DNA of 64,000 nucleotides from an uncultured Desulfuromonas sp. GTDB lineage: Bacteria > Desulfobacterota > Desulfuromonadia > Desulfuromonadales > Desulfuromonadaceae. Below are positions 17,554 to 25,156 of this stretch, piece after piece (the stretch's first letter is position 1; each line of letters begins with the position of its first letter). A program made the translations under genes and the position numbers. The notes under the pieces were generated by a model. That model saw only the letters and a list, made by a program, of their open reading frames with translations, was not told the origin of the DNA and did no database searches. The stretch covers positions 2,973,274 through 3,037,273 of the forward strand of contig NZ_OY762961.1 in assembly GCF_963666745.1 (NCBI RefSeq). Direction: 5' to 3'.

Positions 17554-18794
17554 TAACGAAACTGGTCGTGTTCATCGACAATGCCGTGGTTGGCCATCTG
17601 TGGCTGGATGAGAACAAGCTCTTTTGTTTTCAGTACGATGAGAACTGGCTGCACAGCTCTGAAATTCCGCTGTCGCTTTCCCTCCCATTACGCAGTGAAC
17701 CCTATCTGGCCGATGAGTCACACGCCTTCTTTGCCAACCTGCTGCCCGAACAAAAAATTCGCCAGGTTGTGGCGCGAAATTTGGGGGTCTCTCCGCACAA
17801 CGACTTTGGTTTGTTGGAAAAAATCGGCGGGGATTGTGCCGGGGCAGTGTCTTTATACCCCGATGGCGTTCAATCCACGGCAGAAAAGACCTACGCCCCT
17901 GTGTCCACCCAGGAATTGGCGCACATCATCAAGGAACTGCCGCAAAAGCCCTTTTTGGCCGGTGAGTCCGGGTTTCGACTGTCTCTCGCCGGAGTGCAGA
18001 ATAAATTGCCCGTCTTTTATTCAGAAGGACAGTTTGCGCTCCCCCAGGGCGGAGCCCCAAGCAACACCATCATCAAACCGCCGATTGAAACCTTAGACGG
18101 CACGGTTGAAAACGAAGCATTCTGCATGGCTCTGGCCAGCGCCATCGGTCTGCCGGTGCCCAACTCATACATTCATGACCTTGATGATTCCCGGATTTTT
18201 GCCATTGAACGATATGACCGCGTCATAGGTGAAGACGGGCTGACAAGAGTGCATCAGGAGGATTTCTGCCAGGCCATGGGAACGCTGCCGGAATACAAAT
18301 ACGAGCACGAAAGCGGCCCCAGCTTTGCGCAGTGTGTCACATTGCTGCGCAAACTCAGCGCAAAACCGGCCAAAGATGTCATGGCCCTGCTGGATTGGCT
18401 GATCTTCAACTTTTTAATCGGCAATTCAGACGCACACGGCAAAAACATTTCCTTGTTACTGCTGCCGCAAGGCCCGGCATTGGCGCCGTTCTATGACCTT
18501 TTGTCGACACGGATCTACGCGCATTATGGTCTCACCAGCGACATGGCCATGAAGATTGGCGGTGAAGTTGACCCGGATAAGGTGACGAAGCAAAACTGGG
18601 AAGCTCTCGCAGAAGACATTCAAATCAGTTCCAGATATGTCGTGCCGAGGATTGTTTTGATCGCCAATAAAATTGAGAGCGTCAGGCTGCAACTCTTCTC
18701 CGAAAAATTTGCGCCATACAAAAGTGACTGTCTGTATCGGTTAAATCAGTTTATTTTCGAGTCGTGCGAGATGGCGATAAGAAGGCTTGCTTAG
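17550..18794 (+). CDS. hipA: HipA-family serine/threonine kinase toxin
   Basis: A 414-residue HipA-type kinase. The N-terminal couple-HipA domain (GHLWLDENKLFCFQYD ... PLRSEP) is followed by the kinase core with SLAGVQNKLPV near residue 150 and the catalytic FLIGNSDAHGKN around residue 290. In E. coli, HipA phosphorylates glutamyl-tRNA synthetase and causes persistence; the target here is unknown. It is full length and follows hipB in one operon, ending in a terminator hairpin ten bases after the stop. Confidence 0.9.
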   Translation: MITKLVVFIDNAVVGHLWLDENKLFCFQYDENWLHSSEIPLSLSLPLRSEPYLADESHAFFANLLPEQKIRQVVARNLGVSPHNDFGLLEKIGGDCAGAVSLYPDGVQSTAEKTYAPVSTQELAHIIKELPQKPFLAGESGFRLSLAGVQNKLPVFYSEGQFALPQGGAPSNTIIKPPIETLDGTVENEAFCMALASAIGLPVPNSYIHDLDDSRIFAIERYDRVIGEDGLTRVHQEDFCQAMGTLPEYKYEHESGPSFAQCVTLLRKLSAKPAKDVMALLDWLIFNFLIGNSDAHGKNISLLLLPQGPALAPFYDLLSTRIYAHYGLTSDMAMKIGGEVDPDKVTKQNWEALAEDIQISSRYVVPRIVLIANKIESVRLQLFSEKFAPYKSDCLYRLNQFIFESCEMAIRRLA

Positions 18795-18803
18795 GGGAGT
18801 AAC

Positions 18804-18829
18804 AAAAGGCGACAGGGTAGTCGCCTTTT
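18804..18829 (+). terminator. Terminator after hipA
   Basis: AAAAGGCGAC/GTCGCCTTTT stem with a six-base loop; the T-rich arm supplies the U-tract. Confidence 0.8.
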
Positions 18830-18897
18830 GAATTGAATATACTGACCCCGGGACTCACGGCAATTACGATTCAGATATCGAAAACTGAGGAGCGTCC

Positions 18898-19140
18898 CTG
18901 GTTTTCATTAGAACCGCGATCTACACGACCAATGCCGTCGAAGCGGTTGACCGGCAGTTTCGCAAACTGACCAAAACCAAGGGCGGATTTGCCAACGAAA
19001 ACAGTTTACTGAAATTGCTCTATGCTGGCATACTCAAAGCCAGCGAGCGGTGGACGCATCCCATCCAGAACTGGAATCTGACTCTGGCTCAACTGACGAT
19101 CCATTTTCCAGACCAACTCGAAAAGTACCTCAGCTTATGA
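18898..19140 (+). pseudogene. 3' remnant of an IS256-family transposase
   Basis: An 80-codon open frame without its own start. It reads YTTNAVEAVDRQFRKLTKTK, then a segment ending NSLLKLLYAGI, then WTHPIQNWNLTLAQL, which is the conserved C-terminus of IS256/mutator transposases. The catalytic part is missing. A likely right terminal repeat (CTGACACAGAATTTTGAACA) follows at 19143; no matching left end is visible. The remnant marks the outer end of the integron cassette array and may have truncated it. Confidence 0.85.
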
Positions 19141-19210
19141 CGCTGACACAGAATTTTGAACACCCTCCTGCGCCGTGCTCTTCCTCGATATTTTTCTCCT
19201 CTGGTTGGTT

Positions 19211-19396
19211 TTATTTTATTTCACATCTGCATTCTTTACACTTATATGAGTAACCTGGTTTATGTGTAGGATATAATTCGCCCCCACAGTATGGACACCC
19301 GCCACCACTAGTTTTTTCACTACTTGCTGAATTGCCTTTTTTAAATAAAAATTTCCACAAAACAATAGCTGCAACGACAACGATTATTGTTTCCAT
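19211..19396 (-). CDS. Small membrane-anchored zinc-ribbon protein
   Basis: A 61-residue protein: an N-terminal membrane helix (residues 3-17), then a CPYC-x18-CKEC zinc ribbon. Its start is four bases after the stop of the next gene upstream, so the two are co-transcribed. No named family is recognised. AT-rich codon use matches the cassette region, and this pair is the last content before the IS256 remnant. Confidence 0.55.
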   Translation of the reverse strand: METIIVVVAAIVLWKFLFKKGNSASSEKTSGGGCPYCGGELYPTHKPGYSYKCKECRCEIK

Positions 19397-19399
19397 ATC

Positions 19400-19606
19400 C
19401 TACTCACACCATTCTTCTGTTCTAAAATCTGGACAACCATTTCCTTGTCCCTTACTCAGCATTGCCATGAACTCATTTTTGCTTTTGACTTTACAATAAT
19501 CCAACTGTCTACCAGTTAGGCCTCCTGTTTTTTCATACCGATTGCAGCAATAGGAGCAATCTCTTTCCCATGAATCTCCGTCACTGTCGTACCACAAACT
19601 ACTCAT
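19400..19606 (-). CDS. Small cysteine-rich protein
   Basis: A 68-residue protein with eight cysteines, two in CSYCC and one near each end (CPDF, EEWCE), suggesting metal binding. AGAGGAGG lies before the ATG at 19606. It starts about 40 bases after an attC-like site and is followed by a zinc-ribbon membrane protein gene. I do not recognise it; a similar spacing of cysteines occurs in short proteins of integron cassettes. Confidence 0.55.
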   Translation of the reverse strand: MSSLWYDSDGDSWERDCSYCCNRYEKTGGLTGRQLDYCKVKSKNEFMAMLSKGQGNGCPDFRTEEWCE

Positions 19607-19645
19607 TTTACCTCCTCTTTGGTTTTAATGCGTTAGATGAAAAGA

Positions 19646-19728
19646 CACCTAACGACTACCATAACCGGCACCAAAAGGCGTAGCGTCAGCGTAGCTTTTT
19701 GGTGTCCGCGTTAATGGTTTTGTTAGTT
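19646..19728 (-). repeat. attC-like recombination site 6
   Basis: On the minus strand the element runs from CTAACAAAACC to the core GTTAGGT, with inner arms ACACCAAAAAGC and GCCTTTTGGTG that pair imperfectly around the palindrome AGCTACGCTGACGCTAC. Length and symmetry fit an integron attC. It overlaps the 3' end of the 177-residue ORF, as is usual in cassettes. Confidence 0.8.
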
Positions 19729-20219
19729 TTGTTTATTTCAACGTTTTTCAGTATGTGGCCAACAATATAGTAGCGCTCTCCATCTTTTTCTAATATTTTT
19801 TTTGAGATCAGTCTTCGCATCAAATTTTGTGAGCTTGGTATATCTGAAAGTCTTTTTTCAGCTATATAATATTCACCATACTCCTTTTCTACTAGAGTCA
19901 TAATGCCTCTAAACTCATTGTTACTTGAGAAAAATACCTCTGCATTTTTGGGAGATATTGCATACAATACAATGCACTTAATTAACCCTACTGTTTCATT
20001 TACTAATCGGTTTTCAATTATGTCTTCAGCACTGGTTAACAAGTGATCTATTAGAGCGCTCAATGTCGTTTTTTTGAATGTAAACAGCACATCTAACTTA
20101 ACATCTTTAGACTTATGGTCTGCGTCGGAGAACTCAACGCCTATTTCAGAAAACAACCCATCTGATTTGTTATCCTCCCATATAATCTCCAAATCATTTA
20201 CTTCAATATTCTCGCTCAC
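19686..20219 (-). CDS. Cassette protein of unknown function, partner of the metallopeptidase-like ORF
   Basis: A 177-residue, acidic protein with no signal or membrane segment. The N-terminal third (LEIIWEDNKSDGLFSEIGVEF) looks beta-rich; the middle is helical (LSALIDHLLTSAEDIIENRLV) and the C-terminal part (NLMRRLISKKILEKDGERYYIVGH) resembles a winged-helix turn. Translation starts at a GTG overlapping the stop of the 489-residue gene (GTGA). The stop lies inside an attC-like site. Two co-translated genes in one cassette suggest a functional pair. No family is recognised. Confidence 0.6.
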   Translation of the reverse strand: MSENIEVNDLEIIWEDNKSDGLFSEIGVEFSDADHKSKDVKLDVLFTFKKTTLSALIDHLLTSAEDIIENRLVNETVGLIKCIVLYAISPKNAEVFFSSNNEFRGIMTLVEKEYGEYYIAEKRLSDIPSSQNLMRRLISKKILEKDGERYYIVGHILKNVEINKTNKTINADTKKLR

Positions 20220-21685
20220 TCAAATATCCCTCTTAAGCCAATGCCGACTAAGTTTTCCACCCTTTGATTTAGTCCCGCTTTGTTTTCACAAGCGATTAAC
20301 TTTCTGTATGGAATGCTTCCATGTTCTTGGCAACAATTAGCAACCCCATTAACTAACAAAGAATCAATATCATCGACAAGCCTAAATAAGTTATCATCCA
20401 TTAGTGTATTCGTGTTTTCACTAAATAGCCCTTTGTATTCAACATCTTTTATCTTTGGCAAATAGCCAGAAAGCATGGTGCTTGAAAATGTGTTATTGGC
20501 CAATAGTAACGATAAGAACAAGTATGATTCAAAAGCAGCGTGATCGTTTCTAATTTTTGTTATTATCGAACTCGCTCTTGTCTCATCAGGTTCAATCCGT
20601 GATTTTTTGAATTTTACTCTCGCATTCTCAAAGTGCTTTTGAACATCAGCTTCGATAATATTGCATAATCCCATGATTTTTCCTGTGGCATATAACTCCT
20701 CATCACTCATGCCAACCATTTCTTTCTCAAGACAATGATCTCGGTCTTCAGTAGAAAACCCCCATTTTTCGAGTTTCTCTAGTGGAGAATATGATCCAAA
20801 AAGGCTAAATGAAAATGGGATGTCGGACAAATAATCATTATAGCGATCTACTTGATTACAAAGAGATTCAAAGATATCCTGCGGTGTTGGCATGATTTCC
20901 ATAAAATCGCCATCATCCAATATGCCGTATTTAAGGGCAAGATGGCATAGAACAACAAATAACAAATTTTCTTTTCCACCACATTTCGTAAAGTGATCAT
21001 GTGCCACTAAATAAGGGCTATCCTTCTTGGGTGTAAACGTATCTATTGACATGGTTCGGTTGGATAGTTTTTGAAAGAAATAAGCAGATCCTTCCATCAA
21101 ATCAATCATGTTTACGCGGGTGTCTTTCTCAGAATATGAGAAGAAATTATCTACTATATTTGTATTGTATCTGTACATATCAAAGAATCGTTCTAAATAC
21201 CCTCGAATATCATCATCTGATACAGAATCTAAATATTCAAAAATCGAAAGTTCCTTATTTAAACTAAATTTACTACCAGTTTTTAAGTACAATCCGAAAA
21301 TCATTACCTTCAAAGAAGCCATTTCTCTGGATGCTTTATACAGTGAGTAACAAGAGGGCAGAAGCAATGTTTGAAGCAAATGAAAAAATTCGTGTGATTG
21401 GAGCTCTTTGAGAATAAATAATGATATTAATTTCGGATTGCTCTTAAGTAAGTCCATTGAATCAAGTTTTTCAAAAATATCGTTTCCATGTCCATATTCC
21501 TCAATATCAGATAGCGCTTCTTTTGCCTTATTTAAATAATGTTCATCAATACCAGAGAATGAAACACCTAATGTATATCTATCGAACTCCCCGATAGGTA
21601 ACTCATCATTGGAATCTAAATTAAGACTTCGATTTCTAAATACAGAGTAGTACTGATTGGCGAATTCCGATAATTTGTTATTCAT
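20216..21685 (-). CDS. Predicted HExxH metallopeptidase-like cassette protein
   Basis: A 489-residue protein with LQSHEFFHLLQTLLL near residue 95, an HExxH zinc motif, and MEGSAYFFQKL about 100 residues later, which could give the third ligand glutamate in the gluzincin manner. The rest is largely helical with no signal peptide, so it is probably cytoplasmic. AAGGGG lies before the ATG. It overlaps a 177-residue gene downstream, and both fill one ~2 kb integron cassette. A, T-rich codons contrast with the core genome. I cannot assign a named family; roles as a toxin, defence factor or processing protease are only guesses. Confidence 0.6.
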   Translation of the reverse strand: MNNKLSEFANQYYSVFRNRSLNLDSNDELPIGEFDRYTLGVSFSGIDEHYLNKAKEALSDIEEYGHGNDIFEKLDSMDLLKSNPKLISLFILKELQSHEFFHLLQTLLLPSCYSLYKASREMASLKVMIFGLYLKTGSKFSLNKELSIFEYLDSVSDDDIRGYLERFFDMYRYNTNIVDNFFSYSEKDTRVNMIDLMEGSAYFFQKLSNRTMSIDTFTPKKDSPYLVAHDHFTKCGGKENLLFVVLCHLALKYGILDDGDFMEIMPTPQDIFESLCNQVDRYNDYLSDIPFSFSLFGSYSPLEKLEKWGFSTEDRDHCLEKEMVGMSDEELYATGKIMGLCNIIEADVQKHFENARVKFKKSRIEPDETRASSIITKIRNDHAAFESYLFLSLLLANNTFSSTMLSGYLPKIKDVEYKGLFSENTNTLMDDNLFRLVDDIDSLLVNGVANCCQEHGSIPYRKLIACENKAGLNQRVENLVGIGLRGIFE

Positions 21686-21702
21686 GATTACCCCTTGTAA
21701 AA

Positions 21703-21787
21703 ACTAACGCCATGCTAACCGGCGCTGAGCCGACACGCGAAGCGTCCGAGTGAGCGGTAGCGAACGTTGTTGAGTATTTTGTTAGAG
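21703..21787 (-). repeat. attC-like recombination site 5
   Basis: Minus strand: starts CTCTAACAAAATAC and ends with the core GCGTTAGTT. Inner arms ACGCTTCGCGTGTCGG-like palindrome (GGACGCTTCGCGTGTC) fold into a hairpin. It separates the 229-residue gene from the two-gene cassette. Confidence 0.8.
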
Positions 21788-22471
21788 GACGCTTTCTGGT
21801 GGAATTGAATATTTTGCCGCTGCGCCATAAAACCTGTTTCCGCCGCCGGTAAAAAGATTGACCCAAAATGTAGGCGATTTATCTGCTGACTTGAATTCGA
21901 TGAGGAATTGGTCATTTCCATGATCTAGGTATTTAACTGGATTCCCATAAATATCAATACCCTCTTGGCCGAGCGCTTTCATGGCATCTCGATCCATTAC
22001 CGGTTCACCTTCATTCAACTTGTATAGTGTTTCATATACTCTCGCTGGAACCATTGCACCGACGTAGATATAGTATGACTGACTTTCTCCAGGCTCCAAT
22101 TTGATAGGCAGTTCAATTGGTCGATAATCTTGTGTGAAAATCCCTCCATCAATTCCAGTGTAATACTGAGAATCAGGTGTCTCCCCAAATGATATTCTTT
22201 TGTTGATGATTGATAGCTGCCTATTTCCTGTGTTTGAAATGGTTAGCTTCCAAGGCATCTGAATTACCTTCCCCATTTCTCCATAATTATGGACAGTCAG
22301 CTTTAAAGGGCCATTTACCGTTGGGTTCAGGAGCACATTCAAATTTTCACGTTGCTGCGCTTCGAATTGGGATGACTGCTGCCAAAAAGGAACAACAATT
22401 GCCGCCAAGGCAACTAGCAAAGCCAGAATAGAAGTAGCTCTTGCGAATTTGTCGTGCTGCTCAGTGCTCAC
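21782..22471 (-). CDS. Membrane-anchored cassette protein of unknown function
   Basis: A 229-residue protein with one N-terminal membrane helix (residues 12-30, ATSILALLVALAAIVVPFW) and a coiled linker, then a soluble beta-rich domain with IEFKSADKSPTFWVN near the end. It starts at GTG with AGAGGA taken from the core of the preceding attC site, a typical cassette arrangement. The globular part probably faces the periplasm. No family is recognised. Confidence 0.55.
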   Translation of the reverse strand: MSTEQHDKFARATSILALLVALAAIVVPFWQQSSQFEAQQRENLNVLLNPTVNGPLKLTVHNYGEMGKVIQMPWKLTISNTGNRQLSIINKRISFGETPDSQYYTGIDGGIFTQDYRPIELPIKLEPGESQSYYIYVGAMVPARVYETLYKLNEGEPVMDRDAMKALGQEGIDIYGNPVKYLDHGNDQFLIEFKSADKSPTFWVNLFTGGGNRFYGAAAKYSIPPESVL

Positions 22472-22478
22472 GTTTTTC

Positions 22479-22565
22479 CTCTAACGCCTTGCTAAGCGGC
22501 GAGCTTCAGCGAGTCCAGTGGAGGCCGCCTTTTGGTCGGAACGATGCTTGAGCAAATTGTTATAT
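22479..22565 (-). repeat. attC-like recombination site 4
   Basis: Minus strand: begins TATAACAATTTGCTCAAGC and ends with the core GGCGTTAGAGG. Inner arms include GGCGGCC and a palindromic GACTCGCTGAAGCTCGCC. It follows the stop of the PD-(D/E)xK-like gene. Confidence 0.8.
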
Positions 22566-22566
22566 T

Positions 22567-23019
22567 TCATTGGTTTAGCACCGATAAAGATAGTGTTATA
22601 TCTGTTGATCTTTGATCGTTTAGAAACTTTTGACTAGTAGTTATGACCCAACCATTTTGATGACTATTAGCAGTACCGTATTCTTTGGCGACTTCTACCG
22701 GAACTTGCAGCGCCTTTTTAACTGCGCCATTAGCCTCAAATAAAATCACCACCAAAAAATCAAAATCCCATGAGCGAATAACATTAAGCTGTGTTGAAGT
22801 AGCGCCTTTAATCTTGCGGGATTTGACCTGATACAGCTTACCGTCTGGCGCTTCTATATCCGCGCTAGCTCCAGAGATTTCAAGAAGCCTACCACCGTAA
22901 TGCTTTTGTGCCAGATATTCCGCGTATTCTCCTACGATATTGCTGGTGCGACCAAGTGCAATTGTTAGCTTGTTCGAGTACTCATTAAACTTTAACCACA
23001 GGTCTTTTACGTCTTCCAT
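22567..23019 (-). CDS. PD-(D/E)xK nuclease-like cassette protein
   Basis: A 150-residue protein. NIVGEYAEYLAQKHYGG, then ASADIEAPDGKLYQVKSRK near residue 55-73 shows the E ... D ... xVK pattern of the PD-(D/E)xK fold (the same domain annotated as DUF6998 in other bacteria, as I recall it). It could be a solitary restriction-type endonuclease or a structural relative. I chose the ATG at 23019 (MEDVKDLW); the open frame extends into the attC site. No methylase partner is visible. Confidence 0.6.
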   Translation of the reverse strand: MEDVKDLWLKFNEYSNKLTIALGRTSNIVGEYAEYLAQKHYGGRLLEISGASADIEAPDGKLYQVKSRKIKGATSTQLNVIRSWDFDFLVVILFEANGAVKKALQVPVEVAKEYGTANSHQNGWVITTSQKFLNDQRSTDITLSLSVLNQ

Positions 23020-23033
23020 TGCACTCTCTATGA

Positions 23034-23104
23034 AAAATAACGCCAAGCTCACCCGACGAAAACCGCGTAGCGGTTTTTGGTCGGGTGCAGCGCCGTGTTA
23101 TGTT
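23034..23104 (-). repeat. attC-like recombination site 3
   Basis: Minus strand: starts AGAACATAACACGGCGC and ends with GGCGTTATT. The arms CACCCGAC and GTCGGGTG flank AAAACCGC/GCGGTTTT, a nearly perfect attC palindrome of 71 bases. Confidence 0.88.
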
Positions 23105-23115
23105 CTTGAATGTGC

Positions 23116-23220
23116 TTAGGCAGACAGGTGTCCAACCACACCGCCGACTCCGATAGCCCACATTGTTTCAAATATGGAACTTAAAAAAACGCGAGTACGG
23201 ACAGTTAATGTTTTAGCCAT
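23116..23220 (-). CDS. Possible 34-residue hydrophobic peptide
   Basis: AAGGAGGT stands seven bases before an ATG at 23220, and the frame (MAKTLTVRTRVFLSSIFETM onwards) ends just before an attC site. It has one possible membrane helix. The strong ribosome site and cassette position support it, but the length is too short to be sure. Confidence 0.4.
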   Translation of the reverse strand: MAKTLTVRTRVFLSSIFETMWAIGVGGVVGHLSA

Positions 23221-23378
23221 AGGCACCTCCTTTTCACTGTTGCTGGTGGCAGGCAGGACCACGTTGACGCTGATGTAACGCAGTAAAATGATTAGAAGGG
23301 CTACGGAGCCAACACGCGCTATGGGAATCGAACCCATGCCTACTACCCCTGTCGGCCAAAGCACACTCTCTTGTTTTC

Positions 23379-23612
23379 CTATTTCTTGTCTTTTGGTGGG
23401 CAGGGATCACCGCCATGGCTATCTGGATTTTGGATTGTTCCATCTTTTTTATGGACAACCAATTCAGATTCTTGGTTTCTGCTTACCCCTCTACCAAAAT
23501 CCACGGCATCCTGCTTCTTATCAAAATGCTTAATGGACTTCTCACCACCACCCTTTTTCACATCCCAACCGCCTTCTGAATTGGGAACTACATGATGTGT
23601 TTTTCTTGGCAC
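23379..23612 (-). CDS. DUF2188 domain protein
   Basis: A 77-residue protein matching the DUF2188 pattern: HHVVPNSEGGWDVKKGG, an alpha-helical middle, then SELVVHKKDGTIQNPDSHG. It starts at GTG with AAAGGAG seven bases upstream, right after an attC core. The function of the family is unknown. The same cassette also holds a 34-residue hydrophobic ORF and a tRNA-like T-arm fragment. Confidence 0.8.
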   Translation of the reverse strand: MPRKTHHVVPNSEGGWDVKKGGGEKSIKHFDKKQDAVDFGRGVSRNQESELVVHKKDGTIQNPDSHGGDPCPPKDKK

Positions 23613-23630
23613 GATGCTTCTCCTTTTTGA

Positions 23631-23693
23631 ACATAACGCCTTAAATCAGCGGCGGTGAACTTATCCACCGTCCGCTGGATTTATTTGTTATAC
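23631..23693 (-). repeat. attC-like recombination site 2
   Basis: Minus strand: starts TATAACAAATAAATCC and ends with AGGCGTTATGT. AGCGGACGGTGGATAAG and its imperfect complement CACCGCCGCT make the hairpin. It overlaps the last codons of the beta-lactamase gene. Confidence 0.85.
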
Positions 23694-24481
23694 GAAATAA
23701 TACCTTTAGCTTGGAGAGCCTCCATTGCAATCTCTTTTCGATAATTAGAATCGCTTTTGTTCTTTATGTCGATATTCGTAGCGAAAAACCAAACTTGCCC
23801 GCTTTTTTCAACATATCCGACGTACCAACCGATTTGATGCTTTATTCGCATTGTCCACCCTGTCTTTGCCCTGAGAACATATTGAGGCGTTTCATCGACG
23901 ACCATGATCTTTTTTAATATCGTAAGATGTTCCTTTTTGTATGGTAATTGATCGTTATATAACTTTTTTAGAAAATCGATTTGCTCCCGCGCAGATATTT
24001 TCAAATCCCCCTCTAACCAAAATGTTGTCACATCAGCCCCCGTCATCTTGTTGCCATAATGCATTTTATCAAGATGCGATAGATACTCAGAATTTCCAAC
24101 ACGCTTGGCTAGCTCCTGATAACACCAAACACATGATATTGGAAATGCGGTTTCAAGTGATTGGTCTTTGTTCCAGAGATCCCATCCTTTATCTTCCCCA
24201 TCCCACTTGATTATTTCCTTTTCGTTGGCAATAGCTCCTTCATCGAGTGCGATAAGTGTGTTAGGGATTTTAAACGTAGAGGCAGGTAAAAATCTTTTTT
24301 CTGAACGGTTTTTATTATATAGATATTCAGTCATTCCATCTAAAGATGAAATAACGATGGTTCCTTCTAGATTACGTTCGCTGAATAATTTTTCCAAACC
24401 AGAATCTTCCGCATTTACAATACCAGCAGAGAGAAAAATAAAGATTAGGATTAGAATTGTTTTGAATTTGCCTGGGATCAT
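23681..24481 (-). CDS. Class D (OXA-type) beta-lactamase, cassette-borne
   Basis: A 266-residue serine beta-lactamase with a lipid-free signal peptide (residues 1-24, ending VNA) for export to the periplasm. Class D motifs are present in order: STFK at 68-71 (catalytic serine and lysine), SCV (SxV), YGN and KTGW, plus the WLEGDLKISA segment typical of the class. The overall pattern resembles OXA-10/OXA-48-like enzymes but the sequence is divergent and I cannot name the group or spectrum. AAGGAAGGAAAT precedes the ATG at 24481. It lies between two attC sites, so it is a mobile cassette, read without a visible promoter of its own. Confidence 0.92.
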   Translation of the reverse strand: MIPGKFKTILILIFIFLSAGIVNAEDSGLEKLFSERNLEGTIVISSLDGMTEYLYNKNRSEKRFLPASTFKIPNTLIALDEGAIANEKEIIKWDGEDKGWDLWNKDQSLETAFPISCVWCYQELAKRVGNSEYLSHLDKMHYGNKMTGADVTTFWLEGDLKISAREQIDFLKKLYNDQLPYKKEHLTILKKIMVVDETPQYVLRAKTGWTMRIKHQIGWYVGYVEKSGQVWFFATNIDIKNKSDSNYRKEIAMEALQAKGIISYNK

Positions 24482-24504
24482 ATTTCTTTTCCTTCCTTTC
24501 CTTT

Positions 24505-24582
24505 GCTTAACGTTTGCAGCATGCGCGCCAACGAAATGGAGGCGCAGTGCAGTGGTCGTCGCCATGCCTGCAATGGTTGTGC
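24505..24582 (-). repeat. attC-like recombination site 1
   Basis: Minus strand: starts GCACAACCATTGCAGGC and ends with AAACGTTAAGC. CATGGCGACGACC and the later GCGCATGCTGC are the paired arms. It is the first of the six sites and lies just upstream of the beta-lactamase gene. Confidence 0.7.
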
Positions 24583-24638
24583 TACGAATCTGAAATTCGT
24601 CGACATATCAGTAAAAATAACTTCGATTAGCCCAAAAT

Positions 24639-24789
24639 TTAGCCATAAGCTTGCCCTGTTTGTGGGAGAGTGAAAGACCAACCAAATATGATCACACCAA
24701 CTATGATAAGAATGATTGAAACACCGGGAGCCTCATCGTAGATCTTCTACTCCTCCGGCAATTAAAACTAGTCCGATTAACGAAAACAT
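24639..24789 (-). pseudogene. Broken small membrane-protein ORF in the outermost cassette
   Basis: Two frames join into a plausible ~50-residue hydrophobic protein: MFSLIGLVLIAGGVEDL in one frame, then EAPGVSIILIIVGVIIFGW and TLPQTGQAYG in another. A single-base frameshift near 24735 breaks it. This could be a decayed cassette gene or a sequencing error. Confidence 0.4.
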
Positions 24790-25156
24790 GAAATCCCCCA
24801 GAGACCGAAAAACCATCTATATTGGCAGATATAGTAGAGCGCTGCCCCAATTTCCTGAACTCAAAAAACCAACGAGTTTATCGTAAAAAATCTAAATATT
24901 AGGATGCTATGGTGTGGCCTTTTTATGCATAACAAGTTATTGGGTAGATCTCCCTATCATACGCCCAAGAAAAGCATTTGACAGTTTTCATCTCATACCG
25001 AAGCTTTTCCTAACCGCATATCATACATTTCCCGCATAATAATGGAATTTTGATAACACCAAGAGCCGCATGGTCTGATCTTGAATGACAACATTTCACA
25101 GCCCTACACAACGCAACCGAAAAAGCCAAAACAGCTCCCCATTATCATTAAATTCA
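24790..25156. other. Intergenic region at the head of the cassette array
   Basis: I see no integrase, attI site or other gene that I can support in these 367 bases. It is AT-rich. A promoter for the cassette array could lie here or the array may be silent. Confidence 0.4.

Noticed and set aside
24790-25156. attI site or integrase at the head of the cassette array
   Set aside because: Only an isolated GTTATGC core near 24930 on the minus strand; no integrase frame or further attI elements.
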